Shown here: piece by piece, positions 1 through 8,527 of the stretch
Layout of the letters: each line of letters starts with the position of its first letter
Numbering within the stretch: position 1 is the stretch's first letter
From: Aquidulcibacter sp.
GTDB taxonomy: Bacteria; Pseudomonadota; Alphaproteobacteria; Caulobacterales; Aquidulcibacteraceae
DNA: 44,312 nucleotides
Assembly: GCA_027532555.1 (NCBI GenBank)
Contig: JAPZTJ010000012.1
Coordinates: forward strand, 1-44,312
Reading direction: 5' to 3'
Notes under the pieces: generated by a model
Database searches by the model: none
Seen by the model: the letters and a program-made list of their open reading frames with translations, nothing else
What the model was told of the DNA's origin: nothing
Translations under genes and position numbers: made by a program

Positions 1-99
1 CCTATGATCAGCTGCAGGCCGACCGCCTCGCCCTCGAATGCCGACCAAAAACGGCTCAAAGAACGTCCATTCCCCATCTTCCATCAACAAACGCGCCAA
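1..99 (-). CDS. IS5-family transposase, N-terminal fragment running off the contig
   Basis: From a TTG at 99-97 the minus strand encodes 33 residues beginning L/M-A-R-L-L-M-E-D-G-E-W, with a later G-R-G-G-R-P segment. This is the usual N-terminus of IS427/IS1031-type DDE transposases of the IS5 family (short acidic-aromatic stretch, then RGGRP before the DNA-binding helices). GGGGAGG lies just upstream. The ATG at 84 is an alternative start. The catalytic DDE domain lies beyond the contig. It is identical to the fragment at 44214-44312. Confidence 0.75.
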   Translation of the reverse strand, partial: MARLLMEDGEWTFFEPFLVGIRGRGGRPAADHR

Positions 100-171
100 G
101 ATAGCCTCCCCAAAAGCTACCTTGAATCAGAATTCAACTGACTTGGGAATCCAGTTTGTCAACAGGCCCTA
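1..171 (-). mobile_element. IS5-family-like insertion sequence, 5' end only (left contig edge)
   Basis: This stretch is the reverse complement of 44142-44312 with two differences (142 versus 44171, and 167 versus 44146). The inner edge has the terminal sequence CCTGTTGACAAACTGG (read outwards on the minus strand), followed by a leader, a Shine-Dalgarno-like GGGGAGG and the start of a transposase reading off the contig. A TA dinucleotide precedes the element at both inner edges, which fits the short T/A-containing targets of the IS5 family. The element is cut by the contig end, so its full length and right inverted repeat are not visible. Confidence 0.85.
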
Positions 172-547
172 TCTTTTTAACGCTTATTGCTATATCAGTA
201 TCATGTATTTTTTTGATTAGTTTTGATAAAATTTATTATTATGTTTAGGCAGTTCACAATATAATAGATCAATTTAAACAATGTGAATCGAATACTTAAT
301 GTATAAATTCAATTATGACCAATACTTCATCGATTGATCCAACTTATTCTTAGTCGGCCCTGCTGTGGCGCAAGACCTCGATCAACCTCCTACTTACTTT
401 TGGACAAATCCTAGAAGCTGAGGAACCGCACGAAGGGGTGATTGCACAATTTAAGCGCAGTCGCCGTGGCAAGGCATTTGCCGCCAGGTGTATTTGGCCC
501 AAATCTCGCCACTGGGTTTCAGCCAAATCACTGGCCATCGCCAAACG
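172..547. other. Gene-poor AT-rich stretch between IS end and terminator
   Basis: Positions 172-350 are very AT-rich, with runs such as TTTTTTT and ATTTATTATTATG, unlike the GC-rich surroundings. Only tiny reading frames occur. Positions 353-547 return to ordinary composition. A plus-strand frame is open from about 353 to the stop after 590, and a minus frame from 850 to 350, but neither has a convincing start, ribosome binding site or recognisable domain. The stretch may be a decayed gene tail or the flank of the IS insertion. I see no supported gene. Confidence 0.5.
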
Positions 548-575
548 AAAAAAGGCGGCCCCGAAAGGCCGCCTT
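548..575 (-). terminator. Rho-independent terminator of the TonB receptor gene
   Basis: On the minus strand a perfect 9-bp stem (AAGGCGGCC/GGCCGCCTT, 552-560 with 567-575) with a 6-nt loop is followed by a run of six T. It lies 28 bp past the stop codon of the receptor gene, so it is the likely end of that transcript. Confidence 0.85.
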
Positions 576-602
576 CTCTCATTGTGAATGTCGATCCAAC
601 GC

Positions 603-3600
603 TTAGAAGCGGCGGGTAATCGAAGCGAATACCGAACGACCGACGATGTCGTATTGAGACACCAGCGGAGACTCGCCCAAACGTGCGAAGAATACGCCCG
701 TCGAGATTGCAGGAGGCTCTTCATTGAACAGGTTGCTGACACCACCAACCAAGGTCCAGTTATCCGAGCGATACTGAACGCTGAAATCGTGGGTGATCGT
801 CGTCTCTGTCTTTGTCTTGTAGAGCAGCGTGCTAGCGCCAGTATAGGCAAAGAAGGTGCCTGGAGCGATCGCTACTGGGTTAGCAATGGTCGTTTGGTTG
901 GTTTGACCAACTGCATCAATCGTCCAAGCATAAGTCCAGTCTTTGCGACGGAACTGAATTTGGCTGGTTGAGTTGTAGATCGGCTCACCAATACGACCGG
1001 CATCATCTACCAAAACATTGTCCGAGAAAAGACCGGTCTCGCTTTGGGTTGTCCAACGATGCTGAGTGTTGACCGTCAAGTCACCAAACGAGAAGTCTTT
1101 TCTGTACAAAGCCTTCAGATCGATCCCTTCAATTTCGGTGACATTGATGTTCACGTAATTGTTCTGAACGGTCAAAATTTGGTTGAACCGCAAAGAAGTT
1201 GGGGTTTTGTCGCGGGTGAACAATGGGCAGAATGACGCAGCCCGACCAGTTGTGTCGAAGTAACATGCGCCAACAATGTTCGCAGCACCAAATTGAGCGA
1301 CCTGATCAGTGACCGAGATTTTCCAAGCATCGACACGCAAGTTCAAGTCGATGTTAGATGGCGTGTACACGAAGCTGACGATGTCCGAACGGGACTCTTC
1401 TTCCTTCAAGTTCCCTGCACCACCACCGGTGAACACAGTCGCGCTGGAAGAACCGGCACCTGTGTAATCTGCGGGAACCAGATCAGCCTGACACCGATCT
1501 CTGAGCACGTTATTGCTGCTCAAACCCCAGTTACGGCAAGGATCAATCGCCGCTTGCCCGACGAAGCCTGTTTGGTCGCCTAAGAACAATTCAAACAGTG
1601 CAGGTGCACGGTAGGAAGTGCCGGAAATCGCAACGATACGGAACTGTGGCGTGATGCGCCAGTCGACCGTGGCTTTCCAAGTCGAGTTGGTGTCGTAGCT
1701 ATCATAATCGGTAAAGCGGTAGGCACCGATTACTTCAAGGCTTTCAATCAATGGCTTTTTTGCCACCAAGGGTGCTACGATTTCGGTGTAGATTTCCTTC
1801 ACGGAATCCTCACCCTTTGTGATGCCCGAGCTGGTGGAGAATGCGATGTTGTTACGCAGCGACTCCGGACCAGGAACGTCATTGATGCTATACTTGCGGT
1901 AGTGAACCCCAAGGTTAGCCTTTACTGCATCGGCGGCACCTGGAACCGAGAACAAATCACCTGCCACGTTCGCTTCAAAGACTGTCTGACGATAGGTCGT
2001 GTTACCGACATTCGCACCATTGAACAAATAGTCGTATTCGGCGGCAGTGTACTGGCCCCGGATGACCCGTGGGTCAAAGAAGTTAATTGGCAAGCAAGTA
2101 CCACCCGACAATACAGGCGATGGGCAGCTAGCATTGCCACCTGTGATCGTGGTTGCCAACGTTGCGTTCAAACGATCTTGCAGAATTGCCGTTCCGCCAT
2201 ATTCACCTTTGCCTTCGCTGGTTTGAGCATAAACATCCCAAGTACCATTCTGAAGAAGGCCGGCGATCCCGTTGCCAGTTTGGCCACGAATGCCGCCAAG
2301 CACTTGCCATGTGTCAACTGATTGGTCGCTATTTGCTGGACGCGACAAAACAGGTAGCGTGGTTACCCCAAAAGGGTTGTAAACATTCGAGGCTCCAATG
2401 GTGGGGAACAATTGAGCCCCACGCGTTTGCTGTGAATCTCGCTTTGCATAAAGCGCTTCACCATAGACCTCCACACCGCCCAGAATGTCGAGATCGGCCG
2501 CGCCGGTTGCATATAGATTGATGCGCTGTGAAGGCGAGATCAAGTCAGAGCTGTCGATGAACGGCGATGTGTAGTCCAGCTGTGCTCCGATGGGTAACCC
2601 TGTTTGACCAAACTGTGGCGAGAAAAGTCGGCGAAACCCCGGGGCAGTTAGCCGAACAATTTGAGACGCACAAGTAACTGTAGCGCCTGTAGTTGTAAGG
2701 CAATTGGTTGTGCTGCCCGCGACCGGGCGCACCGAAGGATTTAACCCAGTCGTTGTGGCTGTTTGAGTTGGATCAAGGACCCACGTGCCTTGACCTGTTA
2801 ACGCTGTACCCGCCAAGCTAAGCCAGTTAAACGCAGCCCCGTTGACGCCATAGCATTTTGGCTGACCTGTCTTTGGATCGATATAGTCAACGCGAGCGCC
2901 TGTGTCAGCGTTGAACACATAGTCAGTTTGACAGAAATCGCGGTCACCAAGCTTCAAAGCATATTGCTCGGAGTATTGCGCAGAAACCATCACGTTCCAA
3001 CGGTCAGCGGTTTTACCCCAAAGACCGCCAACAACGATTTGCTCGCCACTGCCTTCGGTTGGGCCACTGGCACTCGCCGTTGCTTCAAAGCCGTTGACGT
3101 TTTTACGAACGATTGCGTTGACCACGCCGCCCACAGCGTCCGAACCGTAAATTGGCGAAGCGCCTTCGTTCAGGATTTCGTAGCGGCTGATCGCCAAGTT
3201 AGGAATGGTTTGAAGGTCGACTGCACCAACCTGACCGCGCACACCCGATGGTGGCAAACGGCGGCCGTTCAACAAAAGCAACGTGCGCTGAGAACCCAGA
3301 CTGTTCAGTCCGACGGTTTGAATCCCTGGGCCACCTTCAACGATGAAGCCCGAGAAAAAGTTGTTAATCTGGCTGGAGCCGGCCGCTGCCGTAGACCCTT
3401 GCAGAATTTCAGCCGCATCAAGTGTGCCTGACAAGACTGCATTCTCGTTGGTGATGACGGTCAAAGGCGAAGCAGAGTTGAAGGTGTCGCGGCGGATCCG
3501 CGAACCGGTAACAACGATGGTTTCAGCTTGCTTTGCCGGTGCTGGTGTCGCTGCTGGTGCCGCTGCTGGAGCAGTTTGAGCGAGCGAAACGGCTGGGATG

Positions 3601-3659
3601 AAGGTAAGTGCGGTCAACGCGGTAGCGCCGATCAAAGAAGCACGAACGGATATTTTCAA
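603..3659 (-). CDS. TonB-dependent outer-membrane receptor
   Basis: Outer-membrane beta-barrel receptor that takes up a scarce substrate using energy from TonB/ExbBD. The 1018-residue product starts with a signal peptide (about residues 1-27, ending S-L-A-Q) and an Ala/Pro linker. The plug domain begins near residue 46 with ETIVVTGSRI and contains LLLLNGRRLP and a Y-G-S-D-A-V-G-G-V-V segment. A long barrel region ends in TRRF with the usual C-terminal Phe. The start chosen is the TTG at 3659, because GGGGG sits 6 nt upstream; the ATG-like start at 3722 would put 21 residues before the signal peptide. It is divergent from a secreted S9 peptidase and near an oligopeptide ABC system, so peptides are a reasonable substrate guess. 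The substrate itself cannot be read from the sequence. Confidence 0.93.
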   Translation of the reverse strand: MKISVRASLIGATALTALTFIPAVSLAQTAPAAAPAATPAPAKQAETIVVTGSRIRRDTFNSASPLTVITNENAVLSGTLDAAEILQGSTAAAGSSQINNFFSGFIVEGGPGIQTVGLNSLGSQRTLLLLNGRRLPPSGVRGQVGAVDLQTIPNLAISRYEILNEGASPIYGSDAVGGVVNAIVRKNVNGFEATASASGPTEGSGEQIVVGGLWGKTADRWNVMVSAQYSEQYALKLGDRDFCQTDYVFNADTGARVDYIDPKTGQPKCYGVNGAAFNWLSLAGTALTGQGTWVLDPTQTATTTGLNPSVRPVAGSTTNCLTTTGATVTCASQIVRLTAPGFRRLFSPQFGQTGLPIGAQLDYTSPFIDSSDLISPSQRINLYATGAADLDILGGVEVYGEALYAKRDSQQTRGAQLFPTIGASNVYNPFGVTTLPVLSRPANSDQSVDTWQVLGGIRGQTGNGIAGLLQNGTWDVYAQTSEGKGEYGGTAILQDRLNATLATTITGGNASCPSPVLSGGTCLPINFFDPRVIRGQYTAAEYDYLFNGANVGNTTYRQTVFEANVAGDLFSVPGAADAVKANLGVHYRKYSINDVPGPESLRNNIAFSTSSGITKGEDSVKEIYTEIVAPLVAKKPLIESLEVIGAYRFTDYDSYDTNSTWKATVDWRITPQFRIVAISGTSYRAPALFELFLGDQTGFVGQAAIDPCRNWGLSSNNVLRDRCQADLVPADYTGAGSSSATVFTGGGAGNLKEEESRSDIVSFVYTPSNIDLNLRVDAWKISVTDQVAQFGAANIVGACYFDTTGRAASFCPLFTRDKTPTSLRFNQILTVQNNYVNINVTEIEGIDLKALYRKDFSFGDLTVNTQHRWTTQSETGLFSDNVLVDDAGRIGEPIYNSTSQIQFRRKDWTYAWTIDAVGQTNQTTIANPVAIAPGTFFAYTGASTLLYKTKTETTITHDFSVQYRSDNWTLVGGVSNLFNEEPPAISTGVFFARLGESPLVSQYDIVGRSVFASITRRF

Positions 3660-3980
3660 GGTATTCCCCCTTAAGTAACTAAAATCTGCGACCAAACCTT
3701 TTGGTAACGTCTGGTCTGACACCGCGGATTTTGCATTGAAGGCTGTAGAGCGCGAACATTACAAGGTTGCAAGGACCCTTCCTGCCCAAACTGTGCCTAT
3801 GCATCACTTGTGAAAATCTTGTGACATGTTTGCCACACTCTTGTGCATTGCAGGCGTTCGCTGTTTGCCGTGTTGCCCTTTACGACAGAGCGTATAAATA
3901 CCTGTCAAGGCCGCAACTTTTAGCCGCTGTAATGTCATAACAATGCCTGCTAAGCACGATTTTCCATGGGGTCATCACAT
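3660..3980. promoter_or_regulatory. Divergent intergenic region, receptor gene / S9 peptidase gene
   Basis: This 321-bp region carries the promoters for two divergent genes. On the minus strand TTGCAA and TCTACA are 17 nt apart (about 3745-3773), a weak sigma70-like candidate. On the plus strand TATAAA at about 3893 has no well-spaced -35. No strong operator palindrome was seen. A shared control region is inference from the gene layout only. Confidence 0.35.
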
Positions 3981-6035
3981 ATGTTCGCAAAAAGACTTGC
4001 TCTTCTGGTTTCCACCGCCATTTGCGTCGCTGCCGGCGCTACCTCCGTGAAAGCTCAGACTTTCACGCCATCTGGTCCAGCGTTGCCTGTGGAAGCGATG
4101 GCGCGAGACTGGAACCTTCGCAGCGCGCGGATCAGCCCGGATGGCAAACACATTGCCGCCATCTCTGGTTTGCCTGGGCAGAATCCCGTTATCCGCGTTT
4201 GGTCAACTGAAGACATGAGCAAGGCCCCAACGCAATTTGGGTCGCGTACAATGCGTTTCACTGGCTTTGAGTTCATGAACAATTCCAAACTATTGGTATT
4301 TGCAAACCAGCCCGTCGCAGCGGGCTCAAACTCCCGTTGGCTCAGCAGGGCTGCCATCGCGAACTTGGACGGATCATCATTTCTCGACATATCCAACGAA
4401 GATGCGAATAACACCCGCGACGAAGATCGGATTGTCGGCTATCGCTTGTTTCGGCGTTTGCCGAACGAAGAGAACGTGGTGCTGATGGAAATTCAGCGGT
4501 TTTCAGGTACGGAGATTGTGCGCCTGAATGTTAATTCTGGTCGGAAAGATCGCTTTGCCCGCACGGGGGAAAATGAAACTTTCGATTGGTCGGATAGCGA
4601 TGGCAACATCAAACTGAAAACTCAGCTACGAGCTGCAAATGGCATTTGGACTCGTTATGTCTATTTCCGGGAAACAAACAATTCCGAGTGGCGGGAACTG
4701 CCCGGCCTGCGCCTGCCGATTAATGACCGCTTTACGCTGGCACCTGTTCATGTGTCGAAAGACAACAAAAGTATTTTTGTTCGCACAAACCGAGACACAA
4801 ATTTTGTCTATTTGGCTAAATATGATATCGCGACGGACACGATAGGCGCGCCTATTGCCCAGAATACAGAATACGACATTTCGAGCGCCAGCTTTGGCAC
4901 AGCAAGCGATGAAGATGCTTTGACTGAGGATCCATTGCGGACTTTCTGCTGGGCTGGCCCGTCGAGAGAGTGCCAATATTTTGACTCCACCGATAAACGG
5001 ATCAATGATCTGCTAGAGCGGGCACTTTCTGGAACCAATATCAACTTCGTTGCTCGCAATGGTGGGGCAAACGTATTGGTAAACGTAACGGCACCCAACG
5101 TGCCGGACACCAGTTATCTGCTGAAGAATGAAAGACAATTGATAAAGATCGGCTCGGCTCTCGACGGTTGGGATCGCAAAACGCTGGGCCCAGCAGAATG
5201 GGTCACTTACCCAGCCCGCGATGGTTTCCAGATTCCAGGTGTCTTGTATCTGCCACCAGGGTACAAAAAGGAACGTGATGGTCGATTGCCTCTAGTTGTG
5301 ATGCCCCATGGTGGCCCGTGGGCTCGGGATGATATGGACTTTGACATAAGCTACTGGCCACAAATGTTCGCTACCCGAGGATTTGCAGTTCTTCTTCCTA
5401 ACTATCGTGGCTCGACCGACCTTGGCAAAGCCCTATGGAAAGGTGGCGACAACCAATGGGGCGCGATCATGCAGGATGATAAGGATGACGGGGCCAAATG
5501 GTTGGTTGACCAAGGCATTGCCGATCCCAGCCGCATGATGATGTATGGCTATTCTTATGGTGGCTTTGCCGCCGCGGCAGCGGCTGCGCGTTCAGGTGGG
5601 CGTTCTGAAGGCCTATGGCAGTGCGCTATTTCCGGTGCACCAGCGATTGACCTTCAGCGCATTGCGACCGATTGGGGCACAAATCGCATTCAACGCGTTA
5701 ACCAAGGCGTTACCGTCGGTGGATGGGATCCGATGCAACACCTCGACCAAGTCAAAATACCTTGGTTGGTTTTCCATGGGGATTATGACCGTCAGGCTGA
5801 TACGATTCACTCTCGTACGGCGGCGGCCCGTATGCGCCAAGTCAATCCAAATGCGAACTTCCGCTATGTGGAAATTCCAAAAATGTCGCACACCTTGGGC
5901 GAAATGACCCCAGAGCACCGCACCCAATTCTTGAACCTGATCTTGGATTGGACCGCCAATAATTGCGGCAATATCTCGGCCAAGTTCGATGAGCCCGGCC
6001 TTAAATCCACGCTGACCAAACGCGCCGCGAAGTAA
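3981..6035 (+). CDS. Secreted S9 family (prolyl oligopeptidase-type) serine peptidase
   Basis: Probably cleaves short peptides in the periplasm or outside the cell. The product has 684 residues. A signal peptide (1-25, ending V-K-A-Q) is followed by a beta-propeller-like region to about residue 420, with an early RISPDGKHIA blade motif as in S9C acylaminoacyl-peptidase-like enzymes. The C-terminal alpha/beta-hydrolase has all three catalytic residues: Ser525 in GYSYGG, Asp603 in HGDYDRQ and His637 in KMSHT. The ATG at 3981 is preferred because it starts the signal peptide and has GGGG about 9 nt upstream; an in-frame ATG at 3966 would add five residues. It is divergent from the TonB receptor and followed by a strong terminator. 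Exact specificity (DPP, AAP or other S9C) is not determined. Confidence 0.9.
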   Translation: MFAKRLALLVSTAICVAAGATSVKAQTFTPSGPALPVEAMARDWNLRSARISPDGKHIAAISGLPGQNPVIRVWSTEDMSKAPTQFGSRTMRFTGFEFMNNSKLLVFANQPVAAGSNSRWLSRAAIANLDGSSFLDISNEDANNTRDEDRIVGYRLFRRLPNEENVVLMEIQRFSGTEIVRLNVNSGRKDRFARTGENETFDWSDSDGNIKLKTQLRAANGIWTRYVYFRETNNSEWRELPGLRLPINDRFTLAPVHVSKDNKSIFVRTNRDTNFVYLAKYDIATDTIGAPIAQNTEYDISSASFGTASDEDALTEDPLRTFCWAGPSRECQYFDSTDKRINDLLERALSGTNINFVARNGGANVLVNVTAPNVPDTSYLLKNERQLIKIGSALDGWDRKTLGPAEWVTYPARDGFQIPGVLYLPPGYKKERDGRLPLVVMPHGGPWARDDMDFDISYWPQMFATRGFAVLLPNYRGSTDLGKALWKGGDNQWGAIMQDDKDDGAKWLVDQGIADPSRMMMYGYSYGGFAAAAAAARSGGRSEGLWQCAISGAPAIDLQRIATDWGTNRIQRVNQGVTVGGWDPMQHLDQVKIPWLVFHGDYDRQADTIHSRTAAARMRQVNPNANFRYVEIPKMSHTLGEMTPEHRTQFLNLILDWTANNCGNISAKFDEPGLKSTLTKRAAK

Positions 6036-6063
6036 GCGACGATTGGTCTGAGCCCTAAAACAA

Positions 6064-6093
6064 AGCCCGACAGGACAACCTGCCGGGCTTTTT
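6064..6093. terminator. Bidirectional terminator between S9 peptidase and oppA-like gene
   Basis: The stem AGCCCGACAGG/CCTGCCGGGCT has one A-C mismatch and an ACAA loop. It is followed by TTTTT on the plus strand and, read on the minus strand, by TTTGTTTT. It lies between the convergent genes ending at 6035 and 6118, so it can serve both. Confidence 0.8.
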
Positions 6094-6117
6094 CATCACT
6101 CGGACGTCTGACGTGAT

Positions 6118-7773
6118 CTAAGACTTTGGCGCTGCACCGGGCTTTTGGGCGTCGGTGGTGCAGAGGTAGCGGGCGCGGTGGATATCGACCGCATTATCGA
6201 CCCAGCCGGTGACACGAGGGCTGACGAGATTGCGGTTGGTGAGGAACCACATCGGCATGAAGCCATTTTCCTTCAGCACAATGGCCTCGGCCTGCTTCAT
6301 CATGTTGGCGCGCTTCACGGCATCTTTCTCGACATCTGCGGCTTCCATCAGTTTGTCGAATTCTGGATTGCTATACTTGCCGTAGTTCAACTGATCCGTG
6401 CTGGTCTGGAACAGATAGACGAAGTTTTTGGCGTCGTTGAAATCTGAAATCCAACCCGCATCACCCAATTCAAAGTCGCCTTGACGCAGTTTTTCGTAAT
6501 TGATCTGGGCTTCAGCACCCAAAATCTCGACTTGAACCCAAGGGGCGATCTTGGCCCAGTTCTGCTGTACAACAGGGGCCACACGTGGGTGATCACCCGT
6601 GTTTCTGAAACTGAAGGTGAACTTCAGAGGCTTTTCTGGACCATAGCCTGCCTCTTCCAACAGCTTCTTGGCACGGGCCAAACGCTCTTCCATGCTTTGG
6701 CCTTTGAAGTCGGTTGACATGGCACCGGACTGATAATCGGCAATACCGGGCGGCACGAGGCTGTAGGCTGGCTGTTGGCCTGCTTTCAGGATCTCTTTGG
6801 TGACAAACTCACGGTCTGCCGTCATCGAAATCGCAGCGCGAACGCGCGCATCGTTAAACGGGGCCTTGCGCATGTTGAAGATGTAATAGGTCAAGCCGGT
6901 ATAGCCATGAATGCGAGCATAGCCCGGCAAATTCTTGTTGATCTCTTCTAGGCGCGAACCCGAGAAATTCGTATTGATGTCGAGGTCGCCGGTACGGACC
7001 TTACGCTCCGCTGCATTATCGTCGGCGGTCGGATAGAAGAAAATTTGATCAATACAGACATTGGCATTGTCGTAATAATTGGCGTTGCGCACGACATGAA
7101 CGAAGTCGTTTGGCTTCCATTGCTGCAATTTATAGGGGCCATTGCCGACAAAATTCTCGGCCTTGATCCAATCCTTGCCAACCTTTTCCACCACATGCTT
7201 AGGAATCGGGAAAGAGGTGTAGTGGGTCAAAAGACCGGGCAAGTAAGGAGCCGGATGCTCCAGCGTGACTTCGAGGGTTTTGGCATCAATGGCGCGCACG
7301 CCCAATTGGGTGACATCCTTAATGCGGCCATCATAGATTTTCTCGGCATTCTTGATGACATAGAGGATGGACGCATATTTGGCGGGCGGGCTTGTGGTCA
7401 TGATCCGCTGCCAAGCAAAGACGAAGTCCTCAGCCGTCACGGGCCGACCATCCGACCATTTCGCGTCGCGAAGCTTGAAGGTCCAGACAAGGCCATCAGG
7501 GCTGGTGGACCATTCCGTCGCCATGCCAGGAATTGGACGACCCTGGGGATCTTCAGTTGTTAGCCCCTGCAGCATATCGCCGATAATCCGGTTCTCCCAC
7601 GTACCTGAGGCCTGGTGAGGGTCGAGAGACAAAGGCTCCGCACCATTCCCGATTTGAAGCGTCCGCGCCTTGTCGGCGTCGGCACTACCACCGCCACCGC
7701 CACAAGAAACCAAACCCAAACTCAAAACCAAAGCTGTAGTTGCGGCAGCCAAAGACCGGCGTGTGATTTTCAT
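6118..7773 (-). CDS. Oligopeptide ABC transporter substrate-binding lipoprotein (OppA/DppA type)
   Basis: Periplasmic solute-binding component of a peptide importer, SBP_bac_5 family. The 551-residue product has a lipoprotein signal with lipobox L-V-S-C (Cys24) followed by a glycine run, so it is likely anchored by lipid. Family features include the SLDPHQASGTWE region near residue 50, a LTTEDPQGRPIPGMA stretch, SDGRPVTAEDFVFAW and GNGPYKL. Length is typical. The ATG at 7773 is supported by GGGAGAGA upstream. The permease genes oppC and oppB lie upstream on the same strand but are separated by a gene on the other strand (7891-8481), so oppA has its own promoter or is only loosely co-transcribed. 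Confidence 0.92.
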   Translation of the reverse strand: MKITRRSLAAATTALVLSLGLVSCGGGGGSADADKARTLQIGNGAEPLSLDPHQASGTWENRIIGDMLQGLTTEDPQGRPIPGMATEWSTSPDGLVWTFKLRDAKWSDGRPVTAEDFVFAWQRIMTTSPPAKYASILYVIKNAEKIYDGRIKDVTQLGVRAIDAKTLEVTLEHPAPYLPGLLTHYTSFPIPKHVVEKVGKDWIKAENFVGNGPYKLQQWKPNDFVHVVRNANYYDNANVCIDQIFFYPTADDNAAERKVRTGDLDINTNFSGSRLEEINKNLPGYARIHGYTGLTYYIFNMRKAPFNDARVRAAISMTADREFVTKEILKAGQQPAYSLVPPGIADYQSGAMSTDFKGQSMEERLARAKKLLEEAGYGPEKPLKFTFSFRNTGDHPRVAPVVQQNWAKIAPWVQVEILGAEAQINYEKLRQGDFELGDAGWISDFNDAKNFVYLFQTSTDQLNYGKYSNPEFDKLMEAADVEKDAVKRANMMKQAEAIVLKENGFMPMWFLTNRNLVSPRVTGWVDNAVDIHRARYLCTTDAQKPGAAPKS

Positions 7774-7890
7774 TTCGTTGTCTCTCCCGATCGGGTTAGT
7801 GTGTGACCTCTATAGCGCACAGGCCTGCTTTTGCTATGCAGACAGGCACTACGACAAAAACCTTGTTACGATTTGTGAAGGTAACGTGAA

Positions 7891-8481
7891 ATGAACAAAT
7901 TCAGTATCACGCTCATTACAGCGAGTTTTATGACATTTGGTGCAGTTGCTTTGGCCCAATCTGGACAAAATCCAGCAAATGCGGCGGTCTCCCCACTTGA
8001 GCCAATCTATGCCTGTGCGAACAAAACCGACCCAACCGAGCGTCTGGCCTGCTTTGACGCCGCTGTTGCAACCATTCGGGCCAAAGAGGCGAAGTCGGAA
8101 ATTGTGACTTTCGACAAGCAAAGGGTTGAAAAGGTACGCCGCGAGGCTTTTGGCTTCTCCCTCCCCTCCCTCCCGAAACTGGGCTTCCCAGCCTTTGGTG
8201 GTGCGCCAAAGGCCGAGGGCAAAGACCAAAGCGTGGCTGCTGCTGCGGTGGAAACGGATATTGAAGAGCAAAGCTTCACCGTGGCCAGCACGCGGGAATC
8301 GGCTGGACGGGTTGTGTTAACGCTTGAAAATGGGCAGGTCTGGCGCTTAACTGAGGCAGGCGAACTCAATGCCCCCTCGCGTCCCCCCTATAAAGTGAAG
8401 ATCCGCACAGCTGCCATGGGCTCGTTTATCCTGACGGTGGAAGGCCGCAATAAAGGCTATCGCGTTCGCCGGGTTGAATAG
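7891..8481 (+). CDS. Exported protein of unknown function with N-terminal Cys pair
   Basis: The 196-residue product starts with a signal peptide (1-22, ending A-L-A-Q). The mature N-terminus has Y-A-C-A and R-L-A-C-F-D (Cys42 and Cys54), a pattern seen in many short alphaproteobacterial periplasmic proteins. The middle is Pro/Gly/Phe-rich (SLPSLPKLGFPAFGG). The C-terminal half, about 120-196, looks like a small beta domain (VVLTLENGQVWRL, then SFILTVEGRNKGYRVRRV). GAAGG lies 9 nt before the ATG. It sits on the plus strand between oppC and oppA, which are both on the minus strand. I do not recognise a function. Confidence 0.75.
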   Translation: MNKFSITLITASFMTFGAVALAQSGQNPANAAVSPLEPIYACANKTDPTERLACFDAAVATIRAKEAKSEIVTFDKQRVEKVRREAFGFSLPSLPKLGFPAFGGAPKAEGKDQSVAAAAVETDIEEQSFTVASTRESAGRVVLTLENGQVWRLTEAGELNAPSRPPYKVKIRTAAMGSFILTVEGRNKGYRVRRVE

Positions 8482-8503
8482 ACCGGACCAATTTTGCGCC
8501 CCG

Positions 8504-8527
8504 TCGCGACCGATCTAGCGGTCGCGA
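8504..8527. other. Hairpin around the oppC stop codon
   Basis: A perfect 9-bp inverted repeat TCGCGACCG/CGGTCGCGA has a 6-nt loop that contains the oppC stop codon. It lies between the convergent ends of the 7891-8481 gene and oppC. There is no T run on either side, so it may limit 3' decay or act as a weak, possibly Rho-dependent, end. Confidence 0.5.

Noticed and set aside
350-850. 166-codon minus-strand frame overlapping the receptor 3' end
   Set aside because: It covers the receptor gene and its terminator hairpin, has an Arg/Ser-rich composition typical of a shadow frame and no ribosome binding site.
3722-3965. Small RNA or riboswitch in the divergent region
   Set aside because: No stable stem set, terminator or known riboswitch core could be recognised by eye.
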